Shown: one piece after another, positions 11,279 to 25,453 of the stretch | How the letters are laid out: each line of letters starts with the position of its first letter | Position numbering within the stretch: position 1 is the first letter of the stretch | Source of the DNA: Geothrix campi | GTDB lineage: Bacteria > Acidobacteriota > Holophagae > Holophagales > Holophagaceae | Assembly: GCF_024609265.1 (NCBI RefSeq) | Contig: NZ_JANHMP010000001.1 | Span: 1,426,001 to 1,490,000, forward strand | Reading direction: 5' to 3' | DNA: 64,000 bases | The notes under the pieces: model-generated | What the model was told of the DNA's origin: nothing | What the model saw: the letters and a program-made list of their open reading frames with translations, nothing else | The model's database searches: none | Program-made: the position numbers and the translations under genes

Positions 11279-11755
11279 TCACCGCCGCGCCTTCCCCGTG
11301 GCCCGCTCGATGTGGATGCGCACCACGGCGGTGCGGAACAGGTCCTTGTCGATCTCCCGCTCCACCACATCGTGATGCTCCGCGGCGAAGCGGAGGCCCA
11401 GGGCCCGCAGGGCCGCGCGCTTCTCTCCCGCCTCCGTGAGCAGCTCCGCCCGGCCGAAGACAATGACGCTCGCATAGCGGGTGGCGAGTTCCAGGGGCAG
11501 AGCCTCGGCCAGGGCGACCGCGCAGTACGAGACCTTCGGATTGGCGGCCAGGTTGGCGAGCTTGTGGCCGACCGTGGCGCAGTGGATGATCAGTGCTCCG
11601 TCTGCCACCGCATGGTTCACGGGCACCGCGTAGGGCCAGCCGTCCGCATCCACCGTGGCCAGCACCCCCCATTCCGTTTCCTGGAGCAGCCGGAGGGCTT
11701 CAGCTTCATCAAGGGCCCGGTCCCGCCGGCGGATGGGATGGTTCGGCGCGCTCAT
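11279..11755 (-). CDS. Pyridoxamine 5'-phosphate oxidase-like flavin-binding protein
   Basis: 158 aa. ETEWGVLATVDADGWPYAVPVNHAV, LIIHCATVGHKLANLAANPKVSYCA and YASVIVFGRAEL form the split-barrel FMN-binding pattern of the PNPOx-like/NimA group. Members reduce nitro compounds or bind flavin or heme; the true substrate is unknown. The start ATG at 11755 overlaps the mutS stop (ATGA), so it is translated together with MutS. Confidence 0.82.
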   Translation of the reverse strand: MSAPNHPIRRRDRALDEAEALRLLQETEWGVLATVDADGWPYAVPVNHAVADGALIIHCATVGHKLANLAANPKVSYCAVALAEALPLELATRYASVIVFGRAELLTEAGEKRAALRALGLRFAAEHHDVVEREIDKDLFRTAVVRIHIERATGKARR

Positions 11756-14280
11756 GTCCGTTCCTTCTGTTTCACCGCCAGCCAATTCAGCGCCTCCAGG
11801 GGCGTCATGCGGCTGAGGTCCAGGGCTTCCAATTCTCCGCGGAGACCATCGGGCTCCACTTCGAACAACGGGAGGGCAGGTTGGGAGGGCATGGGCGCCC
11901 GGGGCGGCGCCTCCGGTGCCTGGGCCAGCAGGCGCTGGGCTTTCTGGATGACGGCCTTGGGCAGGCCCGCCAGACGCGCCACCTGGATGCCGTAGCTGCG
12001 GTCCGCGGGGCCTGGCGCCACGCGGTGGAGGAAGTGCAGCTGCTCCTCCCACTCCTGCACCTCCACGTGGAGGTTCTGGATGCGGCTGTCGTCCGCCAGC
12101 TTGGTCATCTCGAAGTAGTGCGTGGCGAAGAGCGTGCGCGGCGCGCCTGATTTAAGGTCCCGCAGGAAGACGGCGATGGCTTCGGCCAAGGCCAGACCGT
12201 CCCGCGTGGAGGTGCCGCGGCCGATCTCGTCCAGGATCACCAGGCTCGCGGCGGTCGCCTGGTTGAGGATGCGCGCGGTTTCGGTCATCTCCACCATGAA
12301 GGTGGACTGACCCTTGGCCAGCTGGTCGGACGCGCCGATGCGAGTGAAGATGCGGTCCACCAGGCCGAAGCGCATGAGCTCCGCGGGCACGAAGGAGCCC
12401 GTCTGCGCCAGCACCACCAGCAGGGCCGCCGTGCGCAGGAAGGTGGACTTGCCGCCCATGTTGGGGCCCGTCACCACGGCCATGGGCTGTGCCGCGCTGA
12501 ACTGCAGGTCGTTGGGGATGCACTCGCGGCCCAGGCGGGATTCCAGCATGGGGTGGCGGGCGGAGGCCAGCACCAGCTCCCGGTCCTCGCCCAGTTCGGG
12601 CCGGGTCCAGCTTGAAAGCCGCGCCCGCTCCGCCAGGGCGGCCAGCACATCCAGTGCGGCCACGGCCCGGGCCAGCCGCGTGAGATCCCCGCGGTGCTCC
12701 AGAACCAGGGCCAGCAGGCGCTGGAACTGCGCCGCTTCCAGCTTGGCCTGGTCGCTCTCGGCGCTGAGCAGCCGCTGCTCGAAGGCCACCAGCTTCTCAG
12801 TGGTGAAGCGCTCGGCGTTGGCCAGGGTCTGCTTGCGCAGGAAGTGCGCGGGCACGGCGCCCAGGTTGGATTTGGTGATCTCGAAGTAGTAGCCGAACAC
12901 CCGGTTGTACTTGATCTTCAGGCTGTTGATGCCGGAGGCGGCGCGTTCCTCCTCTTCCAGCTCCAGCATCACCTGCTTGGCGTCCCGGGCCAGGTGGCGT
13001 ACCGCGTCCAGTTCCCGATCCACGCCCTCGCGGATGACCCCGCCCTTCTCCAGGTCCAGGGGCGGCGCCTCGGCCAGGGTGCGCTGGAGCTCAGCCAGCA
13101 GCCCTGCGCACAGCGGCGTCCCGTCTGGCCACAGGCCCAAGCCCGCCACTTCGGGGGCCCAGCCCTCATCCTGGACCCGCGCGGGCAGCTTCTGGAGCAC
13201 GGCCAGGCCCTCGCGCAGCTGGGCCAACTCCGGTGGCGTGGCGAGACCCAGGGCCACGCGGCCCAGCAGGCGGTCGAGATCCGGCACTTGGGCCAGCAGC
13301 GTCTGGATGGGGGTGCGGCGACGGTCCTCCGTGAGCCAGGCCACCTGGGACCAGCGCCGCTCCAGGGTGGCGCGATCACGCAGCGGCTGCTCCAGCCAGG
13401 CCTTCAGTTGCCGCGAGCCCAGGCGGGTGCGGCACTGGTCCAGCAGGGCCAGCAGCGAGCCCGCGCGGCCGCCGTCCAGGCCGTTGGCCAGCACTTCCAG
13501 GTGGCGGGCGCTGGTGGCGTCCAGCAGGGGGCCCGAGGCGCCCAGCTCCAACGACACGCCCTGGAGGTGCGCGGGCCGGCCCTTCTGCGTGGCCTCCACG
13601 TGATCGAGCAGGGCCGCCAGGGCACCCAGGGCCGCCGGATAGGGATCGAGGCCCACGCCTTCCAGGTGCTGCCAGCCGAAGAAGGCCAGCACCTGCTGCT
13701 TCGCCCGGGAAGCCTCGAAGCGCCAGGCGGGCAGCCGGGTGCGGGCGGCCTCCAGATCGGGGATATCCCCGGCACCCTCGGCCAGGATCAGCTCCTGGGG
13801 GCCCAGGCGTTCCAGCGTGGCCCGCAAGGCCTCCTCGCCCTCGCCCGGCAGCACCCGCAAGGCGCCGGAGGCCAGCTGCAGCAGGGCCAGGCCCCAGGCA
13901 CTGCCCGAGCGATGCAGCGCGCAGAGCCAGCGGGCGTCGTCATCCAGCCAGGTACCGGGCGTGATGATGCGCTTGATGGCCCGCGGCAGGAGCCCCTTCA
14001 CCTCCTCGGCCTTGGCGGTGGGCTCGGCGATGGCGGCGGAGAAGCCCGCCGCCAGCAGCTTCGGGAGGTACGAGTCCAGGGCGAAATGGGGCACCCCGCA
14101 CATGGGAGTTTCCGAATCCGTGCCCTTGCCTCGCAGCGTCAGCGCGATCTCCAGCACCGGCGCGGCCCGGATGGCATCTTCGCCCAGGATCTCGTAGAAA
14201 TCGCCCATCCGCGTGAGCAGCACGGCCTCGCCCGCCTCGCGCTTGAGGCCCGCGATCTGCTGCAGCATGGGGGTGGACAT
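11752..14280 (-). CDS. mutS: DNA mismatch repair protein MutS
   Basis: 842 aa, normal MutS length. The N-terminal mismatch-recognition motif is MGDFYE (FYE inserts the phenylalanine wedge). The connector, lever and clamp regions follow, with NSLKIKYNRVFGYYFEITKSN in the core. The ATPase has Walker A TGPNMGGKST, then GASDQLAKGQSTFMVEM, Walker B LVILDEIGRGTS and TLFATHYFEMTKL. It binds mismatches and loops and recruits MutL; MutL is not in the window. First gene of a leftward run of five. The gap to the divergent oxidase gene is 91 bases. Confidence 0.97.
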   Translation of the reverse strand: MSTPMLQQIAGLKREAGEAVLLTRMGDFYEILGEDAIRAAPVLEIALTLRGKGTDSETPMCGVPHFALDSYLPKLLAAGFSAAIAEPTAKAEEVKGLLPRAIKRIITPGTWLDDDARWLCALHRSGSAWGLALLQLASGALRVLPGEGEEALRATLERLGPQELILAEGAGDIPDLEAARTRLPAWRFEASRAKQQVLAFFGWQHLEGVGLDPYPAALGALAALLDHVEATQKGRPAHLQGVSLELGASGPLLDATSARHLEVLANGLDGGRAGSLLALLDQCRTRLGSRQLKAWLEQPLRDRATLERRWSQVAWLTEDRRRTPIQTLLAQVPDLDRLLGRVALGLATPPELAQLREGLAVLQKLPARVQDEGWAPEVAGLGLWPDGTPLCAGLLAELQRTLAEAPPLDLEKGGVIREGVDRELDAVRHLARDAKQVMLELEEEERAASGINSLKIKYNRVFGYYFEITKSNLGAVPAHFLRKQTLANAERFTTEKLVAFEQRLLSAESDQAKLEAAQFQRLLALVLEHRGDLTRLARAVAALDVLAALAERARLSSWTRPELGEDRELVLASARHPMLESRLGRECIPNDLQFSAAQPMAVVTGPNMGGKSTFLRTAALLVVLAQTGSFVPAELMRFGLVDRIFTRIGASDQLAKGQSTFMVEMTETARILNQATAASLVILDEIGRGTSTRDGLALAEAIAVFLRDLKSGAPRTLFATHYFEMTKLADDSRIQNLHVEVQEWEEQLHFLHRVAPGPADRSYGIQVARLAGLPKAVIQKAQRLLAQAPEAPPRAPMPSQPALPLFEVEPDGLRGELEALDLSRMTPLEALNWLAVKQKERT

Positions 14281-14371
14281 GGGGCTTACCGGTTTGTCGG
14301 AGGGTCAAAGGGTGGAAGAAGACGAATCTCCGATCTTCCCATAGAGCGGAGGCTGCCGCGAAGATGGACCC

Positions 14372-15469
14372 ATGGAACGCGTGGACTGCATCGTCATCGG
14401 GGCCGGCGTGGTGGGCTTGGCCCTGGCACGGCATCTGGCCCTGGCGGGCCGTGAAGTGGTGGTGCTGGAGGCGGAGGACCGCATCGGCACGGGCATCAGT
14501 TCCCGCAACAGCGAGGTCATCCACGCGGGCCTCTACTATCCGGCGGGCTCCCTGAAGGCGCGGCTGTGCGTGGCGGGCAATCGGGCCCTCTATTCCTTCT
14601 GCAAAGCCCGGCGGGTGGACCACCGCCGCTGCGGCAAGCTGATCGTGGCCACCGATGCCAGCCAGGTCGACGACCTCCGGAAGCTCCGCGCGCGCGCCGA
14701 GCGCAACGGCGTCCTGGATCTCCAGTGGCTGGAAGGCGAGGATGCACGCCTGCTGGAGCCACAGCTCCACTGCGCGGCGGCCCTGCTCTCCCCCAGTACC
14801 GGCATCGTGGACAGCCACGGCCTCATGCGGGCTCTCTGCCTGGACGCCGAGGCCGCGGGCGCGACGGTGGTGCTGAAGAGCCCTGTCACAGGCGGCCTGG
14901 ACACCGCCGAGGGTCTGAAGGTGGAGGTGGGCGGCGCCGAGCCCATGAGCCTGCTGGCGGAGCGGGTCTTCAACTGCGCCGGTCTGGGGGCCTTGGCGCT
15001 GGCCCGCACCTTCGTCGGAATCCGCCTCCAGGCCCTTCCGCCCCTGCCCCGGCAGTTCGCCAAGGGCAACTACTTCAGCCTGGCCGGCGCGGCGCCCTTC
15101 TCGCGGCTGGTCTATCCCCTCCCGGACCAGAACCACCTGGGCGTCCACCTCACCCTCGACTTGGCCGGCCAGGCCCGGTTCGGGCCCGACGTGGAGTGGA
15201 TCGACCACGAGGACTACGACGTGGATCCCCGCCGCGCCGAGGGTTTCTACGCCGAGGTCCGGAAATACTGGCCCGGCCTGCCCGCCGGCTCGCTCCAGCC
15301 CGCCTATGCGGGCATCCGCCCCAAGCTGCATGGACCCGGCGAGTTCGCTCCCGACTTCCTGATCCAGCGGGAGGACGCCCATGGGGTTCCGGGCCTGGTG
15401 AACCTCTTCGGCATCGAATCCCCGGGCCTCACCGCCTGTCTGGCCCTGGCGGAGGAGGCCGCGGCCTAG
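14372..15469 (+). CDS. FAD-dependent oxidoreductase, L-2-hydroxyglutarate oxidase-like
   Basis: 365 aa. N-terminal FAD fold [18 protein letters not shown], then [24 protein letters not shown] and CGKLIVAT, which are the best markers of the LhgO/L2HGDH branch of the DAO family. [19 protein letters not shown] and the C-terminal [15 protein letters not shown] complete the family pattern. It would oxidise L-2-hydroxyglutarate to 2-oxoglutarate, passing electrons to quinone or oxygen. Divergent from mutS. No dehydrogenase partner nearby. The exact substrate is by family only. Confidence 0.85.
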   Translation: MERVDCIVIGAGVVGLALARHLALAGREVVVLEAEDRIGTGISSRNSEVIHAGLYYPAGSLKARLCVAGNRALYSFCKARRVDHRRCGKLIVATDASQVDDLRKLRARAERNGVLDLQWLEGEDARLLEPQLHCAAALLSPSTGIVDSHGLMRALCLDAEAAGATVVLKSPVTGGLDTAEGLKVEVGGAEPMSLLAERVFNCAGLGALALARTFVGIRLQALPPLPRQFAKGNYFSLAGAAPFSRLVYPLPDQNHLGVHLTLDLAGQARFGPDVEWIDHEDYDVDPRRAEGFYAEVRKYWPGLPAGSLQPAYAGIRPKLHGPGEFAPDFLIQREDAHGVPGLVNLFGIESPGLTACLALAEEAAA

Positions 15470-15533
15470 CCTGCCACCACGGCCCCGCCTTTCCGCGTTT
15501 TCGGACCGTCGAATCTGATCAATTAAAAATACA

Positions 15534-15557
15534 AGCCATCTCACAACAGAGATGGCT
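15534..15557. terminator. Stem-loop downstream of the LhgO-like gene
   Basis: Perfect 9-bp stem AGCCATCTC / GAGATGGCT with loop ACAACA, 65 bases after the oxidase stop. It is followed by only TTTC on the plus strand, while on the minus strand the tail is TTGTATTTTTAATT, a better terminator there although no gene reads that way. It may insulate the promoter that follows at 15564. Confidence 0.55.
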
Positions 15558-15563
15558 TTCATG

Positions 15564-15591
15564 TTGACACGGCAAATATGTCCGATATACC
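15564..15591 (+). promoter_or_regulatory. Sigma-70-type promoter for the barrel protein gene
   Basis: TTGACA (15564-15569), 16 bases, then TATACC (15586-15591), in an A/T-rich stretch unlike the GC-rich surroundings. It points at the outer-membrane protein gene starting 57 bases further on. One of the few textbook promoters in the window, which suggests strong expression of that gene. Confidence 0.6.
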
Positions 15592-15647
15592 TTTGGAGAG
15601 TCATGACAGCAAAAAACAGGCATTATTCACCAAAAGGGGAACATTTA

Positions 15648-16421
15648 ATGCACGTGAGCAAGCATCTTCTCACCGCCCTTCTCGCTGTCGGCATTGCCGG
15701 CACCGCCTCCGCCCAGTCGGCGACCAACTGGACCGGCTTCTACCTCGGCGCCAACGCGGGCTACGGCTTCGGCAAGTCCGATGTGACGACGTCGACGGTC
15801 TTCAGCACCACCGGCTACTTTGCCGCCTCCAGCGTGGCTTCGATCAACGCGATCGGTGCGGACAGCGTGAAGCCCAAGGGGTTCGAGGGCGGCCTGACCT
15901 TCGGCTACAACGCCCAGACCGGCCACACAGTGTACGGCTTCGAGATGGACGCCAATGCCTTCAGCCTGAAGGACGACCGCTCCACGACCGTGGTCTACCC
16001 CGGCTTCGCCCCCACCACCTACACGATCAACCAGACCACCAAGGCCGAGTACCTGGTGACCCTGCGCGGCCGGGTGGGCTACGCCGACAACCGGAACCTC
16101 TGGTTTGGCACCGCCGGCCTGGCCCTGACCTCCCTCAAGATCGAGGACAGCTTCTCGGACACCTTCGCCACCGCGGCGGAGAGCGTCTCCAAGTCGAAGT
16201 CCAAGCTTGGCTGGACCCTTGGCGCCGGCTACGAATACGCCACGCCCGACCACTGGACCTTCAAGGCCGAGATCCTCTACCTGGACTTCGGCAAGGTCTC
16301 CGTGGATGGCGGGACTCTGACGGCCTTCACCCCCGCGACCGCCTTCCCCACCAGCCCCTTCACCCACACAGCCAACCTGAAGTCCGAGGTCGTCCGCATC
16401 GGCTTCAACTACAAGTTCTGA
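15648..16421 (+). CDS. Outer-membrane beta-barrel protein (OMP_b-brl / Omp31-like)
   Basis: 257 aa. The ATG at 15648 is chosen because the signal peptide begins there (MHVSKHLLTALLAVGIAGTASAQ); the frame is open upstream. The mature start NWTGFYLGANAGYGFG is the hallmark of the small eight-stranded porin-like family best known from alphaproteobacteria (Omp31/RopB type). Strands end in aromatic residues and the last one is VVRIGFNYKF, with the terminal phenylalanine needed for BAM recognition. A strong promoter and a strong terminator frame it as a single-gene unit. Role is structural or adhesive; not predictable further. Confidence 0.85.
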   Translation: MHVSKHLLTALLAVGIAGTASAQSATNWTGFYLGANAGYGFGKSDVTTSTVFSTTGYFAASSVASINAIGADSVKPKGFEGGLTFGYNAQTGHTVYGFEMDANAFSLKDDRSTTVVYPGFAPTTYTINQTTKAEYLVTLRGRVGYADNRNLWFGTAGLALTSLKIEDSFSDTFATAAESVSKSKSKLGWTLGAGYEYATPDHWTFKAEILYLDFGKVSVDGGTLTAFTPATAFPTSPFTHTANLKSEVVRIGFNYKF

Positions 16422-16448
16422 TCCCGGCCAGTCCGTTCCGGGTCCGAT

Positions 16449-16475
16449 GGAGCCTGCGAAAGCGGGCTCCTTTTT
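16449..16475 (+). terminator. Intrinsic terminator of the barrel protein gene
   Basis: Nine-base-pair stem GGAGCCTGC / GCGGGCTCC (one G-T pair) with a GAAA tetraloop followed by TTTTT. Textbook rho-independent terminator 28 bases after the stop codon. Confidence 0.9.
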
Positions 16476-16587
16476 CATGTCGACCGCCGGGGGCGCATGC
16501 TGGAACGCCCGCCTCGGCCCGATCGTGACGGTCCGCGTTGTCGGGGCCCACGGAGGGCCCCGAGGTGACTATGCTGGATGACCACCC

Positions 16588-19599
<3,012 letters not shown>

Positions 19600-19666
19600 C
19601 AAATTATGAAGAAAATTTTAGTGCATAGACATCATATTTGAATCATCCTGGAAGCCGAGGTGTTCC

Positions 19667-22240
<2,574 letters not shown>

Positions 22241-22312
22241 GCGCCCTCGCCCGGCAGCCGTTCACCCGGCGCTCCGCTTGGGTTCACGGGCCGGGCCTGC
22301 TTCCCCGCGAAC

Positions 22313-22333
22313 GGACGCGCCACCGGCGCGTCC
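22313..22333. repeat. Hairpin inside clpB spacer 1 (repeated in spacer 2)
   Basis: Perfect 9-bp inverted repeat GGACGCGCC / GGCGCGTCC with loop ACC; the same sequence recurs at 22620-22640. It is itself enclosed by an 8-bp inverted repeat CGCTCCGC (22270-22277) and GCGGAGCG (22364-22371), so the spacer can fold into a long branched structure of the REP/fold-back kind. It could stop transcription after clpB or be the element that moved. Confidence 0.7.
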
Positions 22334-22379
22334 TCCCACTCGGCCCGCGCTGCGCTTGGCCTCGCGGAGCGGGTCCCGC

Positions 22380-22547
22380 GGCTTTGATCCCCACTACGGC
22401 GCCCGGCCGCTCAAGCGGCTGATCCAGCAGTCCGTCGTCAATCCGCTGTCCCGCCTCCTCCTCCAGGGCCAGCTCCAGCCCGGCGGCCGGGCCCTGCTCT
22501 CGGTCCGCGACGGCCAGCTCCTGGTCGAAGGCGAGGCCGTCCAGTAG
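22380..22547 (+). pseudogene. Second copy of the clpB 3' end (55-codon cassette plus stop)
   Basis: Encodes GFDPHYGARPLKRL through to a TAG, as in ClpB. Against the resident gene there are six synonymous changes and four conservative replacements (Ile to Leu, Ile to Val twice, His to Arg). It has no start codon or ribosome site of its own; the frame is open through the spacer upstream, so a longer chimeric reading frame is possible but unsupported. Confidence 0.85.
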
Positions 22548-22686
22548 GCGCCCTCGCCCGGCAGCCGTTCACCCGGCGCTCCGCTTGGGTTCACGAGCCG
22601 GGCCTGCTCCCCCGCGAACGGACGCGCCACCGGCGCGTCCTCCCCCTCGGCCCGCGCTGCGCTTGGCCTCGCGGAGCGGGTCCCGC

Positions 22687-22854
22687 GGCTTTGATCCCCA
22701 CTACGGCGCCCGCCCGCTCAAGCGGCTGATTCAGCAGTCCGCCGTCAACCCGCTGTCCCGCCTCATCCTCCAGGGCCAGCTCCAGCCCGGCGGCCGGGCC
22801 CTGCTCTCGATCCACGACGGCCAGCTTCTCGTTGAGGGCGAGGCGGTCCAGTAG
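22687..22854 (+). pseudogene. Third copy of the clpB 3' end
   Basis: Same 55-codon fragment and TAG. Against the resident gene there are four synonymous changes and two conservative replacements (Val to Ala, Ile to Val). It shares Ile and His residues with copy 1 where copy 2 differs, so copies 1 and 3 are closest even though they are not adjacent. Downstream sequence after the stop is unrelated to the spacer. Confidence 0.85.
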
Positions 22855-22940
22855 GCGGCAGGGCCCTGGAGGCTGTGGGCAAATAAAACCGTATTCATGC
22901 GAAACTTGCCATCGACCTGGACCCGCCCGATGAGACCCAG

Positions 22941-24392
22941 GTGCATGGAGCCAGTGTGCCGCTCACTCCCCCCATCCCCATCCTCATCGTGGACGACGAG
23001 GCGGACCTCCGGAACCTGTTGGTGGAGGCTCTGACGGACGAGGGCTACGCCGCAGATGGTGCCGAGGATGGCGCCCATGCCCTTGAGCTGGTGCGGCAGA
23101 AGCACTTCCCGGTCATCTTCACCGATCTGAACATGCCCGGTGGGTTATCGGGCCTGGAGCTGCTGCGGGCGATCCATGACGAGGATCCCAGGAGCATGGG
23201 CATCCTGATGACCGGGTACGCCACCACGGAAGCGGCCATCCAGGCCCTCAAGCGCGGCGCCTACGATTTCATCCAGAAGCCGTTCAAACTGGTGGAGATC
23301 GAGGCCAGCCTGGAGCGGGCCCTGGAGCACTACCGGCTGCTGCGGGAGAACGAGGAATACCAGCAGAACCTGGAGCGCATGGTGGAGGCCCGCACCCAGG
23401 AGATCCTGGGCCTGAAGAACGACATCGAGCGGCTCTTCGAAGGTTTCGTGAACGCCTCCGTGACCGCCATCGAGGCCCGCGATCCCAGCACCTCCGGCCA
23501 TTCCAGCCGTGTGGCGGAACTCACGGTGGGCTTGGCGGAGGCCGTGAACACGACGCCCAACGGTCCCTACGGCGAACTCCACTTCACCCCCATCCAGATT
23601 CGCGAGATCCGCTACGCCAGCCTGCTCCACGACTTCGGCAAGGTGGGCGTCCGCGAGCAGGTCCTGGTGAAGGCCAAGAAGCTCCACGACGAGCGCCTGG
23701 AAAACCTCTACCAGCGCCTCCACCAGCGCACCCTCGAAGTCATGCGGGAGCAGATGCTGGCAGCCTGGAGCAAAGGGCAGGCTTTCGATCACGATCGGGT
23801 CAGAAGCCTGCTGCTTCACCAGGAAGAGGAGACGCGGCACCTCATGGACCTCGTCCGCAGGAGCAACGAGCCTACCGTGCTGCCCCAGGAGGTGGCCCGG
23901 GAGCTGGACACGCTGGAGGACCTCACCTACCAGCACTGGAGCGGGGAGCGTCGCATCCTCTTCGAGCCCAGTGACCTCGACCTGCTGAGGATCCCCAAGG
24001 GCAGCCTGTCCACGGAGGAGCGGGAGGAGATCCAGAGCCACGTCACCCACACCTACCGCTTCCTGGCCCAGATCCCCTGGACGCTCGAGCTGGCGGGCGT
24101 CCCCGACATCGCCTACGCCCACCACGAACGGATGAATGGGCGCGGCTACCCGCGGCAGTTGACGGAGCCGGACATCCCGGTCCAGAGCCGGCTCATGGCC
24201 GTGGCGGATGTCTACGACGCCCTCACCGCCGCCGACCGCCCGTACAAGGCCGCCGTGAGCGTGGAGCGGAGCCTGGAGATCCTCGACCAGGAGGCCCGGG
24301 TGAACCTGCTGGATACGGAGGCGCTGCGCATCTTCATCGAGGCCCGGATCTATGAGCGCACCCTGGGCCACGGGAGAACGGCCGTCTCATGA
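22941..24392 (+). CDS. Response regulator with HD-GYP c-di-GMP phosphodiesterase domain
   Basis: About 483 aa. The start is GTG at 22941 or, with a better placed GGAG, GTG at 22956. Residues 13-130 are a receiver (LIVDDEAD, phospho-acceptor Asp62 in FTDLNMP, TGYATTEAAI, Lys in QKPF). A coiled-coil linker (135-165) leads to the HD domain, LLHDFGKVGV with His230-Asp231. About 160 residues later comes HHERMNGRGYPRQL, the GYP motif, with Asn in place of the usual Asp of DGxGYP. The stretch between them holds an extra helical segment, larger than in typical HD-GYP proteins. It should hydrolyse c-di-GMP on phosphorylation; a diguanylate cyclase of matching design is two genes downstream. Confidence 0.9.
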   Translation: MHGASVPLTPPIPILIVDDEADLRNLLVEALTDEGYAADGAEDGAHALELVRQKHFPVIFTDLNMPGGLSGLELLRAIHDEDPRSMGILMTGYATTEAAIQALKRGAYDFIQKPFKLVEIEASLERALEHYRLLRENEEYQQNLERMVEARTQEILGLKNDIERLFEGFVNASVTAIEARDPSTSGHSSRVAELTVGLAEAVNTTPNGPYGELHFTPIQIREIRYASLLHDFGKVGVREQVLVKAKKLHDERLENLYQRLHQRTLEVMREQMLAAWSKGQAFDHDRVRSLLLHQEEETRHLMDLVRRSNEPTVLPQEVARELDTLEDLTYQHWSGERRILFEPSDLDLLRIPKGSLSTEEREEIQSHVTHTYRFLAQIPWTLELAGVPDIAYAHHERMNGRGYPRQLTEPDIPVQSRLMAVADVYDALTAADRPYKAAVSVERSLEILDQEARVNLLDTEALRIFIEARIYERTLGHGRTAVS

Positions 24393-24439
24393 TCTCTCGG
24401 TCGGCACCCCCGGCTCGCCGCACAGACTAAGGTGAGTGG

Positions 24440-25453
24440 ATGACCAGCTCGCATCAGCTTCTCTGGACCGGCTTCCGCGGCCTTGACGCCCCGGAAGTAG
24501 AACTGCCCTTCGCGCCGGGCGGTCTCATCCTCTTCGCCCGGAACCTGGATCCGGATCCCGTGGCCGGCCCCGCCCGCTGCCGGGCCCTCGTGGCTGGCCT
24601 CCAGGCCCGCTACGGCGCGGAGCTTCCGTTGGCCGTGGCCCTGGATCAGGAGGGCGGCCCCGTGAGCCGCCTGCGCCCCTGGGTGGGGCCCACCCCCCCG
24701 CTGCGCCGGATCTGGACCGGCGGCGGCGCCGAAGCCTGCGCCACCTGGGGCCGCCTCTGGGGCGAAGGGCTGTGCCTGCTGGGCTTCAACGTGGACTTCG
24801 CGCCCGTGGTGGACCTCTGGGACGGCCACCCGGACGCGGGCATCGGGGACCGGGCCGCCAGTGCGGATCCGACGGAGGTCGCCGCCGCCGCCGGCGCCTT
24901 TCTCCACGGCCTGGAGTCCACGGGCGTCCGGGGCTGCCTGAAGCACTTCCCCGGCCTGGGCGGCACCACCCTCGACAGCCACCTGGGCCTGCCGGCCCTC
25001 ACCGAGGGCCCGCAGATCGACCGCAATGTCGCAGCCTTCATCCCTCTGGCCCACCCCGACCGGCTGGTGATGGTGGCCCACCTGCGCACGCCCGCCTCGG
25101 CCCCCCTGCCCGCCAGCCTGCACCGCGGCTCCGTGCTCGCGAACCCCTGGGGCCTCCAGGGGCGCTTCCTCCCGGACGACCTGGAGATGGGCGGCTGCGC
25201 AGACTGGAGCTGGGACGACCGCGTGCGGCTCTCCCTGGAGGCCGGGCACCAGTGGCTGCTGGTCTGCCAGAGCCCCGAGGGCTGGACCGCCTGCGCCGAG
25301 GCCGCCGGCCGCCTGCCTGAAGCCCTGTGCCGGGGACCCCTCCAGGCCGCCCGGGCCATGCGCCGGAACCTGATTCCGGGCGCCCTCCCCTTCGAGCCCC
25401 AGGCCTGGCAGGCCTGGCTGGAGCGGCTCCGCGCCGCCACCGGGAAGACCTGA
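24440..25453 (+). CDS. nagZ: Beta-N-acetylhexosaminidase (glycoside hydrolase family 3)
   Basis: 337 aa, normal for NagZ. The barrel signature LPLAVALDQEGGPVSRLRP (65-80), the loop motif KHFPGLGGTTLDSHLGLP (168-184, with the His/Asp acid-base dyad of NagZ) and DDLEMGG (246-252, nucleophile Asp) are all there. It removes GlcNAc from muropeptides in cytosolic cell-wall recycling. No signal peptide. Its stop overlaps the start of the diguanylate cyclase by one base (TGATG), an odd partner that suggests shared expression only. Confidence 0.9.
   Translation: MTSSHQLLWTGFRGLDAPEVELPFAPGGLILFARNLDPDPVAGPARCRALVAGLQARYGAELPLAVALDQEGGPVSRLRPWVGPTPPLRRIWTGGGAEACATWGRLWGEGLCLLGFNVDFAPVVDLWDGHPDAGIGDRAASADPTEVAAAAGAFLHGLESTGVRGCLKHFPGLGGTTLDSHLGLPALTEGPQIDRNVAAFIPLAHPDRLVMVAHLRTPASAPLPASLHRGSVLANPWGLQGRFLPDDLEMGGCADWSWDDRVRLSLEAGHQWLLVCQSPEGWTACAEAAGRLPEALCRGPLQAARAMRRNLIPGALPFEPQAWQAWLERLRAATGKT

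Noticed and set aside
12694..14454. 586-codon plus-strand frame over mutS
   Set aside because: Gln/Gly/Ala/Arg-rich with no motif; shadow of MutS, which has all its motifs.
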